Positions 33,747 through 42,934 of a stretch of 64,000 nucleotides of DNA are shown here, piece by piece. The DNA comes from an uncultured Fretibacterium sp. Lineage in GTDB: Bacteria; Synergistota; Synergistia; Synergistales; Aminobacteriaceae. The stretch's first letter is position 1; every line of letters starts with the position of its first letter. Both the position numbers and the translations under genes were made by a program. The notes under the pieces were generated by a model that had not been told where the DNA came from, did no database searches, and saw only the letters and a program-made list of their open reading frames with translations. The stretch spans positions 1-64,000 of the forward strand of contig CALCEM010000049.1 of the NCBI GenBank assembly GCA_937900285.1, written 5' to 3'.

Positions 33747-35279
33747 ATGAAACTAAAAATTTTTATGGCTGTTTTAATTTTGACACTCATAATTTTTCCG
33801 GCACATGCTCATGAAATTATTTCAGGTGATGTAATAGTTGTATTTAAACCGCGAGATAAAGAAAAAAAAATTTCTGCTTCGGATTTCGGCATGGGTTCGG
33901 AGGCGTTTCGGGTTGCTTCAATAGCTACGGAGTCTGGTGCTTGGGTTAAAAATACATATCCGAATATTTCCCAAGTAGATAATAATGTTTTTGCTTTGCT
34001 GCATTCTGACACGATAAGCTCAGAAGAGCTTATAAAAGAATTGTCAAAACGTTCTGATGTTGTAGCAGTTTCACCAAATTATAAAGTTTATGCTGCAGTG
34101 ATCCCAAATGATACTTATACTCCATCAAATAATGACGGTTTATGGGGATTAAAATATATAAACGCTCCTGAAGCTTGGGAAATTACTAAAGGTAACGAAA
34201 ATATTTACATTGCTGTTTTAGATTCTGGAATTGATTATGAAAACCCCGATATATCTGCTAATTATGACAGAACGTACAGCAAAAATTTTCTTAGCGGTTC
34301 TGATACAGTAAAAGATGAAAACGGACACGGTACACATGTATCGGGAACAATAGGAGCAGTCGGAAATAACAGCTTAGGAATATGCGGAGTAAACTGGAAC
34401 GTTAAATTAATTGGATTAAGAGCGCTTAACTCTGGAGGTTCCGGAAATGTTTCGGATGTAATAAAAGCTGTAGATTATTTGACCGGTTTATTAAATGACG
34501 ATCCAAATTTAAAAGTTGCTGCGGTAAATTTATCGATTGAAGGATATTTTTCAACTGTTCCAAATTATAATAATGTGATAACTGATGCATTTTGGCGAGC
34601 GTTAAAAGCTCTTGACAGTTTAAACAGAACTTTAATTGTAGTAGCTGCAGGAAATGGCGGAATAGCTGTCGGACAACCTGCTACGACGAAAGGTAACAAT
34701 CACTCAGCGGGGCAGTATGTATACCCGGCTTCATATCCCGGATTACATAATATGATTTCGGTTTCAGCATTAGATCAAGACGGAAGTATAGCAGAATTTT
34801 CAAATACAAATGCAACAATTTCTGCACCAGGCGTAAATATTTTAAGCACTTGGCGTCAAAATGCTACGGATTATGTTACAAGTGACGGAACAAGTTTAAA
34901 AATTAATAAAGGGACTTCAATGGCTGCGCCTCATGTTTCCGGTGCTGCTGGTTTATTGCTTTCGGTTATGCCGGACAGAACGGCGTATCAAATTAAAACG
35001 GCATTGCTCGGAAATTATAATTTAACATCTTCTGAAGGTGAAACAAGTTTATTAAATATAAATAGTGCCATCGCTTATCAAAATGCCCATACTGATTTAG
35101 CTTCAGAGCCGGAAAAAACTGAATATGATACTTATCAAGATGACGTAACTTCCACCGAAGATAATAGTAGCGGTGGCGGAGGTTCTGGCGGATGTAATTC
35201 GTTTAATAATATTTTAATTTTGTCGTTGTGCGCAGTATTTTTAATTAAAATTAAATTTAATAAGCTTGTAAAAAAATAA
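33747..35279 (+). CDS. Exported S8 subtilisin-like protease with Synergist-CTERM tail
   Basis: The signal peptide ends AHA (about 1-21). An inhibitor/propeptide-like region spans about 24-118 (GDVIVVFKP, then VVAVSPNYKVYA). The S8 catalytic domain runs from about 130-445 with D159 (VLDSGID), H194 (NGHGTHVSG) and S391 (GTSMAAPHVSG). The C-terminus carries SSGGGGSGG, Cys483, a hydrophobic helix and a KFNKLVKK basic tail, the Synergist-CTERM sorting signal. After processing it should be a surface or secreted protease supplying peptides to an amino-acid fermenter; that role is inferred. AAGGGAG precedes the ATG. It appears monocistronic. Confidence 0.93.
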   Translation: MKLKIFMAVLILTLIIFPAHAHEIISGDVIVVFKPRDKEKKISASDFGMGSEAFRVASIATESGAWVKNTYPNISQVDNNVFALLHSDTISSEELIKELSKRSDVVAVSPNYKVYAAVIPNDTYTPSNNDGLWGLKYINAPEAWEITKGNENIYIAVLDSGIDYENPDISANYDRTYSKNFLSGSDTVKDENGHGTHVSGTIGAVGNNSLGICGVNWNVKLIGLRALNSGGSGNVSDVIKAVDYLTGLLNDDPNLKVAAVNLSIEGYFSTVPNYNNVITDAFWRALKALDSLNRTLIVVAAGNGGIAVGQPATTKGNNHSAGQYVYPASYPGLHNMISVSALDQDGSIAEFSNTNATISAPGVNILSTWRQNATDYVTSDGTSLKINKGTSMAAPHVSGAAGLLLSVMPDRTAYQIKTALLGNYNLTSSEGETSLLNINSAIAYQNAHTDLASEPEKTEYDTYQDDVTSTEDNSSGGGGSGGCNSFNNILILSLCAVFLIKIKFNKLVKK

Positions 35280-35325
35280 ATGTGCTGATAAAATTTCACG
35301 CGTTGTAAATAAAAAATTAATTATT

Positions 35326-35400
35326 GCCGACGTGGCTCAGTGGTAGAGCAGTGCACTCGTAATGCACAGGTCAACGGTTCAAATCCGTTCGTCGGCTCCA
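35326..35400 (+). tRNA. tRNA-Thr(CGU)
   Basis: A clean cloverleaf: acceptor GCCGACG/CGTCGGC, D-arm GCTC/GAGC, anticodon stem GTGCA/TGCAC with loop CTCGTAA (anticodon CGT at 35358-35360), and T-arm AACGG/CCGTT. The 3' CCA (35398-35400) is encoded, unlike the CAU tRNA. A terminator follows at 35435. Confidence 0.95.
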
Positions 35401-35434
35401 TGATGAAAATGAGAATTAAATAAAAAAAATATTT

Positions 35435-35476
35435 CCTCGAAGTTTGTGTATAAAATGAGCTTCGGGGATTTTTTTA
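35435..35476 (+). terminator. Terminator of tRNA-Thr
   Basis: CCTCGAAG (35435-35442) pairs with CTTCGGGG (35460-35467; one G-U), followed by ATTTTTTTA. It lies just ahead of the AEC carrier gene, and its T-rich tail runs towards that gene's leader. Confidence 0.75.
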
Positions 35477-35508
35477 TATTTTTATTTTATATTGACGAGG
35501 TGAAATTT

Positions 35509-36456
35509 ATGCATTTAGATTTTTTTGTGGTAATGTCGAATTTAGCCGGGTTATTTTTTTTAATAGCAGCTGGATTTTTAGGTGTGAAACTAAAATTATT
35601 AAAACCCGAATACGTCAGCACATTTTCAACCCTCCTGATGAATATAACATTACCGTGTACAATTTTTGTCTCGCTTGTTACGCGGGAATACGATCCGAAA
35701 TTTATACATGACAGTTTATTAATAATATTTATCGGGTTAATATGCTTTCCAGTTATGTTATATGTTTCAAAATTCATCTCAAAATTTTTTGGAGTGCCGA
35801 AAAGCAGTCGCGGAACGTGGTCATTTTGTTGTGCGTTTTCGAATACTGGATTTATGGGCTTTCCGATTTGTTTAAATTTATTTGGTCCGGAAGGCATGGC
35901 GTTATCTGTTATGCATAATATAGCGTTTAACGTTCATATTTATACTATTGGAGCTATAGAAATGAGCCGTGACGGTGAAAATAAAAGCACTGCACATAAA
36001 ATTAACTTTAAAAAAATTATTTTCAGCAGTTTAAATTATGCGACAGTCTTGAGTTTAATATTTTATTTTGCAAATATAAAAGTTCCAACGATGATTTTAA
36101 CGCCTTTAAAATATTTATCGGATATAACGGTCCCGATGTCAATGTTAATAATCGGCATAATTTTAGGCAGGACTTCGGGAAAAGAATTATTAACGGACAA
36201 AAACGCATATACCAGCGCGCTATTAAGATTAATAATTTATCCGGTTATAATGAGCTTCGTTTTAAAATTATTTAATTTCTCAAATCCCTTAATTGCCGCC
36301 GTGACAATCGTAGTAAATTCCATGCCTGCCGCAAGTGTTACATCTGTTCTCGCAAATATGTATAACGGTGATATAGATTTGGCTGCTAAAGTAATGTTCG
36401 TGCATAATATTTTATGTATGATAACGATCCCTGCGATCTGCGCAGTATTATTATAA
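35509..36456 (+). CDS. AEC family transporter (auxin efflux carrier-like permease)
   Basis: A 315-aa protein with about ten hydrophobic helices in two repeats. It has the family's NITLPCTIFVSL (helix 2) and a matching VVNSMPAASVTSVLANMYNGD in the second half. ATG 35509 with GAGG 8 bases upstream is chosen over an open frame reaching back into the tRNA terminator. Bacterial AEC members include malate/malonate and other carboxylate exporters. The substrate is unknown, but export of fermentation acids would fit the organism. Confidence 0.87.
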   Translation: MHLDFFVVMSNLAGLFFLIAAGFLGVKLKLLKPEYVSTFSTLLMNITLPCTIFVSLVTREYDPKFIHDSLLIIFIGLICFPVMLYVSKFISKFFGVPKSSRGTWSFCCAFSNTGFMGFPICLNLFGPEGMALSVMHNIAFNVHIYTIGAIEMSRDGENKSTAHKINFKKIIFSSLNYATVLSLIFYFANIKVPTMILTPLKYLSDITVPMSMLIIGIILGRTSGKELLTDKNAYTSALLRLIIYPVIMSFVLKLFNFSNPLIAAVTIVVNSMPAASVTSVLANMYNGDIDLAAKVMFVHNILCMITIPAICAVLL

Positions 36457-36460
36457 AAAA

Positions 36461-36514
36461 TAAAAAATTCCCCAGCGTGAAATTTAAACAGAAATAAAAA
36501 ATCATTCTGGGGAA
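36461..36514 (-). terminator. Terminator of speD-esterase, shared with the AEC gene
   Basis: TTCCCCAG (36468-36475) pairs perfectly with CTGGGGAA (36507-36514). On the minus strand it is followed by TTTTTTATTTTTT. The plus-strand side is only moderately T-rich. Confidence 0.75.
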
Positions 36515-36541
36515 AATTTAAATTAATTTATATAATTTATA

Positions 36542-37456
36542 TTACTTGCTTTGATTGAACAGCCAATCTCTTACTGCTTCGATTTTATACGCGAAATCAA
36601 ATGAAAACATATGCTCCGGCGTTCCTATTGATAATGATTCGGGCAGTACACTACCTAATTTAAAACGCACAAAATTTTTATTGCTGAATTCTCTTACATT
36701 TACATTTAAATCCGGCTTGAGGGCATTGACATCGTTAAAATATTTAAATTCTATATTATCGTTTTCAAACATTTTTATTACTTCGCTTTGACCGGTTGAA
36801 GCTTTATCATCTCCTGCGGCAGTCACGTAAAAAAATTTTTGAGATTCGATCCCCTTAAGCTCGTTAATATCCCATTGACCTGAGACAAATAGTTCAGCTG
36901 TAAATAAATCCGGGTATTTTGAAGCTAAATATAAAAACGTCATGCATCCCATTGATTGCCCTGTAGCGTAAATTTTTTTTGTGTCAATTGAGTAATTTTT
37001 TATCGCAAAATCTATAAAATTTTTCGTAACGTCAATATAATCGGATACAGTGAAGCCCCGATGATCATCCAGAATTACACCAGAATAAACTGGAACTATT
37101 ACTATGCATTTATGTTTTGACTGTTCGTAATCTGAAGCCCAAATTATTCCACCGTAACCTTGTTTTAAGGAGAAATCAGCATCTTTACCAACCGAACTGC
37201 CGTCAGCTATAAAAAATATCACTGGATATTTATTTGATTCGTCATAATCGTCCGGAAGAAATAGATTATATTGCAAATTTTTGCCAGAAGCTTCATCAAA
37301 ATAATTTTTAACTTGAAATTTTGTTAAAGTCTGATTCAGAATTGAATTAAATAATTTATCCTGAGATTTATCAAGCTTAGGAATTGCGTAAGAGATATTG
37401 GCATTTATAAAAAATAAAAGGATTAAAAAAAATTTAATTTCCGTCATTATAATCAT
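36542..37456 (-). CDS. Exported alpha/beta-hydrolase (esterase/PHB-depolymerase-like)
   Basis: A signal peptide of about 24 residues is followed by an alpha/beta-hydrolase fold. The nucleophile elbow is GQSMG with S168. An AAGDDKAS segment holds the probable acid, and GTPEHMFSFDFA the probable catalytic His. The sequence LFLPDDYDESNKYPVIFFIADGS is typical of the carbohydrate-esterase-1/PHB-depolymerase-like group (feruloyl or acetyl esterases). It begins inside the end of speD (23-bp overlap), so the two are co-transcribed although no shared function is evident. Substrate is unknown; a periplasmic ester hydrolase is the safe call. Confidence 0.78.
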   Translation of the reverse strand: MIIMTEIKFFLILLFFINANISYAIPKLDKSQDKLFNSILNQTLTKFQVKNYFDEASGKNLQYNLFLPDDYDESNKYPVIFFIADGSSVGKDADFSLKQGYGGIIWASDYEQSKHKCIVIVPVYSGVILDDHRGFTVSDYIDVTKNFIDFAIKNYSIDTKKIYATGQSMGCMTFLYLASKYPDLFTAELFVSGQWDINELKGIESQKFFYVTAAGDDKASTGQSEVIKMFENDNIEFKYFNDVNALKPDLNVNVREFSNKNFVRFKLGSVLPESLSIGTPEHMFSFDFAYKIEAVRDWLFNQSK

Positions 37457-37856
37457 TATAATTTCTATCCTCTTCCCAAGTTATAAACGAGTGATAAAAT
37501 TTTTCATCGTCATCATCGAGACCTCTAGTAATTTCCGTAATATGTATATGTTTTGCCTTAACTTTTTCCAGAACAAAATTTACTGCGATCATCGGTTCTG
37601 TATGCGCTCCGCAAGTATAAATATCTAAAGCCATGTAATTAACTTCCGGCCATGTATGAACAGATAAATGTGACTCGCTTATAACAACAACTCCGCTAAC
37701 ACCATTAGGCGGAAATTTATTAAATGTGACCGACCAGACTTGAGCGTGTGCTCTCTTAGCAGCTTCGACTAAAATATCCTGAAGCAAATTTACATTTGTA
37801 ATAGTATCATCACAGCCAGAAACTTCGACAATGTAGTGAACTCCTTTAGGTGACAA
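37434..37856 (-). CDS. speD: S-adenosylmethionine decarboxylase proenzyme, class 1B
   Basis: SpeD makes decarboxylated SAM for spermidine synthesis. The self-cleavage site is E61-S62 (VISESHLSVHTWPE), with Ser62 becoming the pyruvoyl group. H67 and C82 (YTCGAHTEP) are the processing and catalytic residues. The core of about 125 aa is the usual size. A hydrophilic Asn/Asp-rich tail (EEDRNYNDYNDGN) is where the downstream esterase gene starts. No speE is adjacent. Confidence 0.93.
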   Translation of the reverse strand: MSPKGVHYIVEVSGCDDTITNVNLLQDILVEAAKRAHAQVWSVTFNKFPPNGVSGVVVISESHLSVHTWPEVNYMALDIYTCGAHTEPMIAVNFVLEKVKAKHIHITEITRGLDDDDEKFYHSFITWEEDRNYNDYNDGN

Positions 37857-38021
37857 CTAAATAAGCCTCCTGACAAAAAAATATTTACAAATTCTATCAT
37901 AAAGGCATAAAATTTCAGCGTAACAACGATATAAAAAAATTTAATACTGTGAAATATGAAAATAAATTGATATTATTTAAATTCCTATTACACTTCAAAA
38001 ATTGCATAAGGCAGGTATTAT

Positions 38022-39869
38022 ATGCAAAAAAAATATTTAATGGGTAATGAAGCGATCGCTTTTGGAGCTGTTGCATCAGGTGTAAATTTGGTTTGCGGTT
38101 ATCCCGGTACACCTTCAACGGAAGTTCTAGAGACAATAGCAAAATTTAAATTTAAAAATATTTATGTTGAGTGGTCCATAAACGAAAAAACTGCGATGGA
38201 AATTGCTGCAGGTGCTTCGTATTCAGGAGCCAGAACGCTCGTAACAATGAAACAAATGGGTTTAAATGTCGCGTCCGATCCGTTAATGTGCGTTGAATAT
38301 ATTGGAGTAAAAGGCGGTATGGTCGTATTAGTTGCAGATGATCCCGGCCCGATTTCATCACAAACTGAACAGGACACCCGGAAATTTGCCGAATTTTCAA
38401 AAGTCCCATGCTTTGATCCAAGCAGCGTAAAAGAAGCGTACGAAATGATTCAAGATGCTTTTGAATTTTCTGAACGTTATTGCACGCCGGTATTTTTGCG
38501 AACGACGACACGTATTTCACACGGTTACGCGTCAATCAATGTAAAAGACCCCGAAGAATATAAAATTAATACGCCCGAAGGATTTATAAAAGATTCAAAA
38601 CGCTGGGTTATATTTCCTAAACTTTCATATTTGAATCACAAAAAAATTTTTTCGCGTAATGTTGAGCTTTCAGATGTTTTTTCAGAATATAAACGGAATT
38701 CAATAATTTACGCCGAACACGAAAATAATAAACGTCTTGGAATTGCGACAGGCGGAATAAGTTTCGGATATGTGTTTGAAGCGTTGAAAAATAAAAATAT
38801 AAATGATCAGCTAAATTCAGTTTTTAAAGTTGCGACACCGTATCCATTTCCTGAAAAATTGGCTGTTAAATTTCTGAAAAATCTCGATGAAGTAATATGC
38901 ATCGAAGAATTAGACCCGGTTATTGAGGAAGCATTATTATTAATTTGCGGTAAACATGGACTCAAAACAAAAATTTACGGTAAAATCTCAAATCACGTTC
39001 AAACAGCAGGCGAAAACACTCGCGATTCAGTCCAAAAAGTTATAAACGAGTTTTTAAAATTGCCGGACGCAGACTCAACACAAAAAATTTCAATTGAATT
39101 ACCAATTAGACCGCCGGTTTTATGCGCTGGTTGTCCTCATAGAGCTTCATTTTATGCTGTTAAACAGGCCATGAAAAACAATAAAACTATTTATTGCGGT
39201 GACATAGGCTGCTACACGCTCGGAAATTCAATGCCTCTCGACATGGTCGACACTTGTTTATGTATGGGTGCAGGACTTGGGATCGCTCAAGGAGTATATC
39301 ACATTGAACCAGATACAAAATGTTTTGCTTTCGTTGGAGATTCAACATTTTTTGCTTCAGCTGTTACGGGAATTATTAACGCAGTGTATAATCAAACCGA
39401 AATGACTTTAATTATTTTGGATAATTCAACGACCGCAATGACAGGCCATCAACCGCATCCCGGAACTGGACGGACTGTAATGGGGGAAATAGTTCAAAAA
39501 ATTGACATTGAGAAAATTTTACGCGGCATCGGTTTAAAAACTGTTGAGACCGTGAACCCTCTGGAGCATAAAAAATCAGTCGAAACTGTAAAAAAAGTTT
39601 CAGATGAACCAGGCGTAAAAGCGATTATTTTTAAATATCCGTGCATAGCCATTAATAAAAAATTAAATTCAATGTCAGTTAATTATAAAAAATGTATTGG
39701 CTGCCATCGTTGCGTTAATGAAATTGGCTGCCCGGCGTTATTTTATGAAAATGGAAGCGGTAAATTTTCAAAAGTTCTGATCGAGTCGAGCCAATGCACG
39801 GGCTGTACACTTTGCGCGCAAATTTGTCCGGCTGGTGCGATCGTTAGTACTGAAGAGGAGAAAAAATAA
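38022..39869 (+). CDS. iorA: Indolepyruvate ferredoxin oxidoreductase, alpha subunit
   Basis: IorA is the TPP- and Fe-S-containing subunit that oxidatively decarboxylates aryl pyruvates (from Trp, Phe, Tyr) to aryl-acetyl-CoA while reducing ferredoxin. The N-terminal pyrimidine-binding domain starts GNEAIAFGAVASGVNLVCGYPGTP-like. The TPP/Mg site is GDIGCYTLG with a following CMGAGLGIAQG and GDSTFFASA. Two C-terminal 4Fe-4S motifs are CIGCHRCVNEIGCP and CTGCTLCAQICP. The 615-aa length is normal. The stop overlaps the iorB start by one base (TAATG). The likely electron acceptor, ferredoxin, can be re-oxidised by the Rnf complex encoded upstream. Confidence 0.95.
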   Translation: MQKKYLMGNEAIAFGAVASGVNLVCGYPGTPSTEVLETIAKFKFKNIYVEWSINEKTAMEIAAGASYSGARTLVTMKQMGLNVASDPLMCVEYIGVKGGMVVLVADDPGPISSQTEQDTRKFAEFSKVPCFDPSSVKEAYEMIQDAFEFSERYCTPVFLRTTTRISHGYASINVKDPEEYKINTPEGFIKDSKRWVIFPKLSYLNHKKIFSRNVELSDVFSEYKRNSIIYAEHENNKRLGIATGGISFGYVFEALKNKNINDQLNSVFKVATPYPFPEKLAVKFLKNLDEVICIEELDPVIEEALLLICGKHGLKTKIYGKISNHVQTAGENTRDSVQKVINEFLKLPDADSTQKISIELPIRPPVLCAGCPHRASFYAVKQAMKNNKTIYCGDIGCYTLGNSMPLDMVDTCLCMGAGLGIAQGVYHIEPDTKCFAFVGDSTFFASAVTGIINAVYNQTEMTLIILDNSTTAMTGHQPHPGTGRTVMGEIVQKIDIEKILRGIGLKTVETVNPLEHKKSVETVKKVSDEPGVKAIIFKYPCIAINKKLNSMSVNYKKCIGCHRCVNEIGCPALFYENGSGKFSKVLIESSQCTGCTLCAQICPAGAIVSTEEEKK

Positions 39870-40444
39870 TGAACCGAAATATTATTTTATGCGGTGTCGG
39901 CGGTCAAGGGATTATTTTGGCATCCCGTCTGATTTCCGCTGCAGCTATGGCGAAAAATATTCCTGTAATGAGTGCTGAAACTATTGGAATGGCGCAACGT
40001 GGCGGAAGTGTTTTCAGTCATGTCAGGTTCGGCAGTGAAATATATTCTCCAATGATCGCAACGGGAACAGCTAATTTAATTTTGGCGTTTGAACCCGGTG
40101 AAGCTGTTCGGATGCTTCCATATCTTGAGCAGGACGGTCAAATTATCGTGAGCGCAAAACCAATTATGCCGATTACGACGACTCTTAATAATATAAATTA
40201 CAGCGGAGAAAAAATGATCGCTTATCTTCGTGAAAATGTAAAAAATATTTATGTTGTAGACACTGAAAAGGCAATTAATTTTTTAGGTTCAGCGAAAATT
40301 CTTAATATAATTATGCTTGGATTTGCAACAAAAACGGGCGCGTTAGGATTCAGTAGAGAAGAAATGCGTAAACAGATTGCGGAAAAAATTGCCCCGCGTT
40401 TTCATGAATTAAATTTTAACGCATTGGATTACGCTTTTAAATAA
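39869..40444 (+). CDS. iorB: Indolepyruvate ferredoxin oxidoreductase, beta subunit
   Basis: The gamma-domain-type subunit of 2-oxoacid:ferredoxin oxidoreductases (191 aa). ILCGVGGQGIILASRLI at the N-terminus and ETIGMAQRGGSVFSHVRFG are family motifs. It pairs with iorA through a TAATG overlap; GAAGAGGAG in the end of iorA is the ribosome site. It shares the operon with the downstream aryl-CoA ligase. Confidence 0.94.
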   Translation: MNRNIILCGVGGQGIILASRLISAAAMAKNIPVMSAETIGMAQRGGSVFSHVRFGSEIYSPMIATGTANLILAFEPGEAVRMLPYLEQDGQIIVSAKPIMPITTTLNNINYSGEKMIAYLRENVKNIYVVDTEKAINFLGSAKILNIIMLGFATKTGALGFSREEMRKQIAEKIAPRFHELNFNALDYAFK

Positions 40445-40474
40445 AAAATAAAAAAATAAATTGGGAGGAAATAA

Positions 40475-41710
40475 ATGCAAATTTCAGAAGAACAAATAAA
40501 ACTCGTAAATAATCAAATTAATGCGTTAGTATCAGCCGGAAGTTTTTACGGGAAAAAATTAAAGGAAGCGGGAATAAGCGAAATAAAAAGCGCTGGAGAT
40601 TTTGAAAATTTACCGTTTTCGGAAAAATTAGATTTAAGGGAAGCATATCCGCTCGGATTGATGACAGCGCCGGAAAATAAAATTGTCCGTATTCATTCTT
40701 CATCGGGGACGACGGGACTGCCTGTTATTATTCCTTACACTGCGAAAGATGTCGACGACTGGGGCGAAATGTTCAAACGCTGTTACGAAGTCGCAGGGAT
40801 TACGAATCTTGACCGCATTCAAATTACTCCTGGTTATGGTTTATGGACTGCCGGAATAGGTTTCCAGAATGGAGCGGAAAAACTTGGAGCGATGGTTATA
40901 CCGATGGGGCCTGGCAACACTGAAAAACAATTACAGATGATGCAGGACATGAAAACGACCGTAATTTGTGCAACTTCATCATATGCGTTACTTTTGGCAG
41001 AAGAGATCGAGAAGCGCGGAATAAAAAATAATATTCGTCTCAAAAAAGGCGTAATAGGTTCAGAACGTTGGGGCGAAAAAATGCGTAATCGTATATCTGA
41101 ATCTTTAGGAATCGAATTATATGACATTTACGGTTTAACAGAAATTTACGGGCCGGGCATTGGAATTAATTGCGAGCATAATACAGGTATGCATTATTGG
41201 GATGATTATATTTACATTGAAATAATTGATCCTGTAACGTTGAAACCAGTTTCGGATGGAGAATGGGGCGAAATTGTTATAACAACGCTTGTTAAAGAAG
41301 GTGCTCCGTTAATTCGTTATCGCACTCATGATTTATCACGAATTATTCCCGGTGAATGTCATTGCGGGAGAAAATATCCGAGACTCGACACGATTAAAGG
41401 TCGTACGGACGACATGATAAAAATTAAGGGAGTTAACGTATTTCCGAGCCAAATCGAAGAAATTTTACAGACGTTCCCGGAGGTATCGAGCGAGTATCAG
41501 ATTCGTATATCTCACCTTGATAGAAAGGACACTATGAGAATTTACGTTGAAACAAATGGGCATGTTGACTTTTTGAATCTTGCTGATCGTATAGCTACGA
41601 CTGTTAAAAGCAAAATCGGTTTTACTCCGCTTGTTAAAGTTGTTGAAATTGGTTTATTGCCTCGCAGTGAAAAGAAAACGAAGCGCGTAATTGATGAACG
41701 TTTTGAATAA
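40475..41710 (+). CDS. Phenylacetate-CoA ligase-like AMP-forming enzyme
   Basis: A PaaK-type adenylate-forming ligase (411 aa). The ATP loop HSSSGTTGLPVIIPY, YDIYGLTEIYGPG and GRTDDMIKIKGVNVFPSQIEE define the family. The C-terminal lid holds the lysine-containing K-x-K-R-V-I-D. Directly behind iorAB, it probably acts on aryl-acetates or aryl-acetyl-CoA from aromatic amino-acid breakdown. Whether it activates acids or runs toward ATP formation is not known. GGGAGG precedes the ATG, 30 bases after iorB. Confidence 0.9.
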   Translation: MQISEEQIKLVNNQINALVSAGSFYGKKLKEAGISEIKSAGDFENLPFSEKLDLREAYPLGLMTAPENKIVRIHSSSGTTGLPVIIPYTAKDVDDWGEMFKRCYEVAGITNLDRIQITPGYGLWTAGIGFQNGAEKLGAMVIPMGPGNTEKQLQMMQDMKTTVICATSSYALLLAEEIEKRGIKNNIRLKKGVIGSERWGEKMRNRISESLGIELYDIYGLTEIYGPGIGINCEHNTGMHYWDDYIYIEIIDPVTLKPVSDGEWGEIVITTLVKEGAPLIRYRTHDLSRIIPGECHCGRKYPRLDTIKGRTDDMIKIKGVNVFPSQIEEILQTFPEVSSEYQIRISHLDRKDTMRIYVETNGHVDFLNLADRIATTVKSKIGFTPLVKVVEIGLLPRSEKKTKRVIDERFE

Positions 41711-41738
41711 TTAATATAATATTTCGCAATTTGCATTA

Positions 41739-41779
41739 AACGGAAGTTAGGATTTTATAGTTTTTTTCTTTCTTCCGTT
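41739..41779. repeat. Inverted repeat between the paaK-like gene and tctC
   Basis: AACGGAAG (41739-41746) and CTTCCGTT (41772-41779) are perfect 8-bp arms with a 25-base loop. No T run follows (GCTAAATAAAAATTT), so it is a weak terminator at best; it could also be an RNA element or binding site. Confidence 0.4.
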
Positions 41780-41828
41780 GCTAAATAAAAATTTAACGTA
41801 CTACCCTAAAAAATAGTGTTAATACTCG

Positions 41829-41858
41829 TTGACATGTTTATATTCAATATAATAAAAT
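41829..41858 (+). promoter_or_regulatory. Candidate sigma70-type promoter of the tct operon
   Basis: A perfect TTGACA (41829-41834) is followed after 18 bases by TAAAAT (41853-41858). A TATAAT at 41848-41853 is too close (13 bases) to be the partner. It lies about 80 bases before the tctC ATG. Confidence 0.5.
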
Positions 41859-41935
41859 CCCAAACGATTCAGCGCTAAATCTAGTAAATTCCAGTGAAAT
41901 TAAAATTTTATTTTATTAGGGAGGAACGCTCAATA

Positions 41936-42916
41936 ATGAAAAAGTTATTTGCTGTTATTATGTTGCTTGTTCTTACGTTCTGTGCGTCTGTAGCTATGGC
42001 CGCTTATCCTGAAAAATCTATCACGGCTATTTGTCCTTGGGCTGCCGGCGGTGGTACTGATTCATGTTTACGCGCATTTTGTCAGGCACTAGGGAAACAA
42101 CTCGGCCAAACAGTTGTAGTCGATAATAAAACCGGTGCAGGCGGAGTAACAGGACATGAAGCTATTGCTGATGCAGAACCGGATGGCTATACTTTAGGCA
42201 TGATCACTTTTGAAGCTGTTACTTATAATGCTCTTGAAGTTTCGGATTATAAAGCGTATAAAGATTATGATCCTCTTTGCCGTTTGAATGCAGATCCTTC
42301 AGGCGTAACTGTAAATAAAGCATGGGCAGAAAAAAATGGGATTTCAAATTTAAATGATTTTGTCGCTTATTGCAAAGCCAATCCCGGTAAAGTTCGCATG
42401 GGCGGTTCTTCTGCAAATTCAGTCTGGCATATTGCCGGCGGTTATTTTATGAACGTTACAGGCGTTAATTTTAAAATGGTTACTTATCCTGATGGAGCTG
42501 CCTCCGCTGTTCAGGCTGCCGCGCAGGGTGTTGACATTGAAGGCGTAACAGTTTCGCTTGCTGAAGCTCGTTCGTTTATTGAATCTGGAAATTTAATCTG
42601 TCTCGGACTTATGGCGGAAGAACGCATTAATAATGAAGTATTCGGAAATATTCCAACTTGCAAAGAACAAGGAGTAAACGCTTTTTATTCAACTTGGCGC
42701 GGATTGGGATTGCCTAACGGTGTAGATGAAAGCATACGCACAAAATTAGCTGAAGCCTGCAAAATTGCTATAAACGATCCTGACTTTGTGAAATATATGA
42801 AAAATGCCGGGCTTGGTATTGCATATCTCGATGCCGCAGAATTTAAAAAATTTATTGAACAACAAGAAGAAAAAGATGTTCCGGCCGCAATGAAAGCTGC
42901 AGGCATAGAAATTTAA
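41936..42916 (+). CDS. tctC: Tripartite tricarboxylate transporter substrate-binding protein
   Basis: The periplasmic Bug/TctC receptor of a TTT system. ATG 41936 with AGGGAGG at 41918-41924 starts a clean signal peptide ending AMAA (about 1-21). YPEKSITAICPWAAGGGTDS matches the family's ligand-binding N-terminus, and ADAEPDGYTLG the conserved loop. The length is 326 aa. The ligand is probably a carboxylate but cannot be named. A strong terminator between this gene and tctB would leave tctC transcribed in excess of the membrane subunits. Confidence 0.93.
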   Translation: MKKLFAVIMLLVLTFCASVAMAAYPEKSITAICPWAAGGGTDSCLRAFCQALGKQLGQTVVVDNKTGAGGVTGHEAIADAEPDGYTLGMITFEAVTYNALEVSDYKAYKDYDPLCRLNADPSGVTVNKAWAEKNGISNLNDFVAYCKANPGKVRMGGSSANSVWHIAGGYFMNVTGVNFKMVTYPDGAASAVQAAAQGVDIEGVTVSLAEARSFIESGNLICLGLMAEERINNEVFGNIPTCKEQGVNAFYSTWRGLGLPNGVDESIRTKLAEACKIAINDPDFVKYMKNAGLGIAYLDAAEFKKFIEQQEEKDVPAAMKAAGIEI

Positions 42917-42934
42917 AAATAATTAATTTTTGAG

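Noticed and set aside
36542..37856. Functional link between speD and the esterase
   Set aside because: Overlap shows co-transcription, but nothing in either protein suggests a shared pathway.
41848..41853. TATAAT as -10 partner of the TTGACA before tctC
   Set aside because: The spacer would be only 13 bases; TAAAAT at 41853-41858 gives an acceptable 18.
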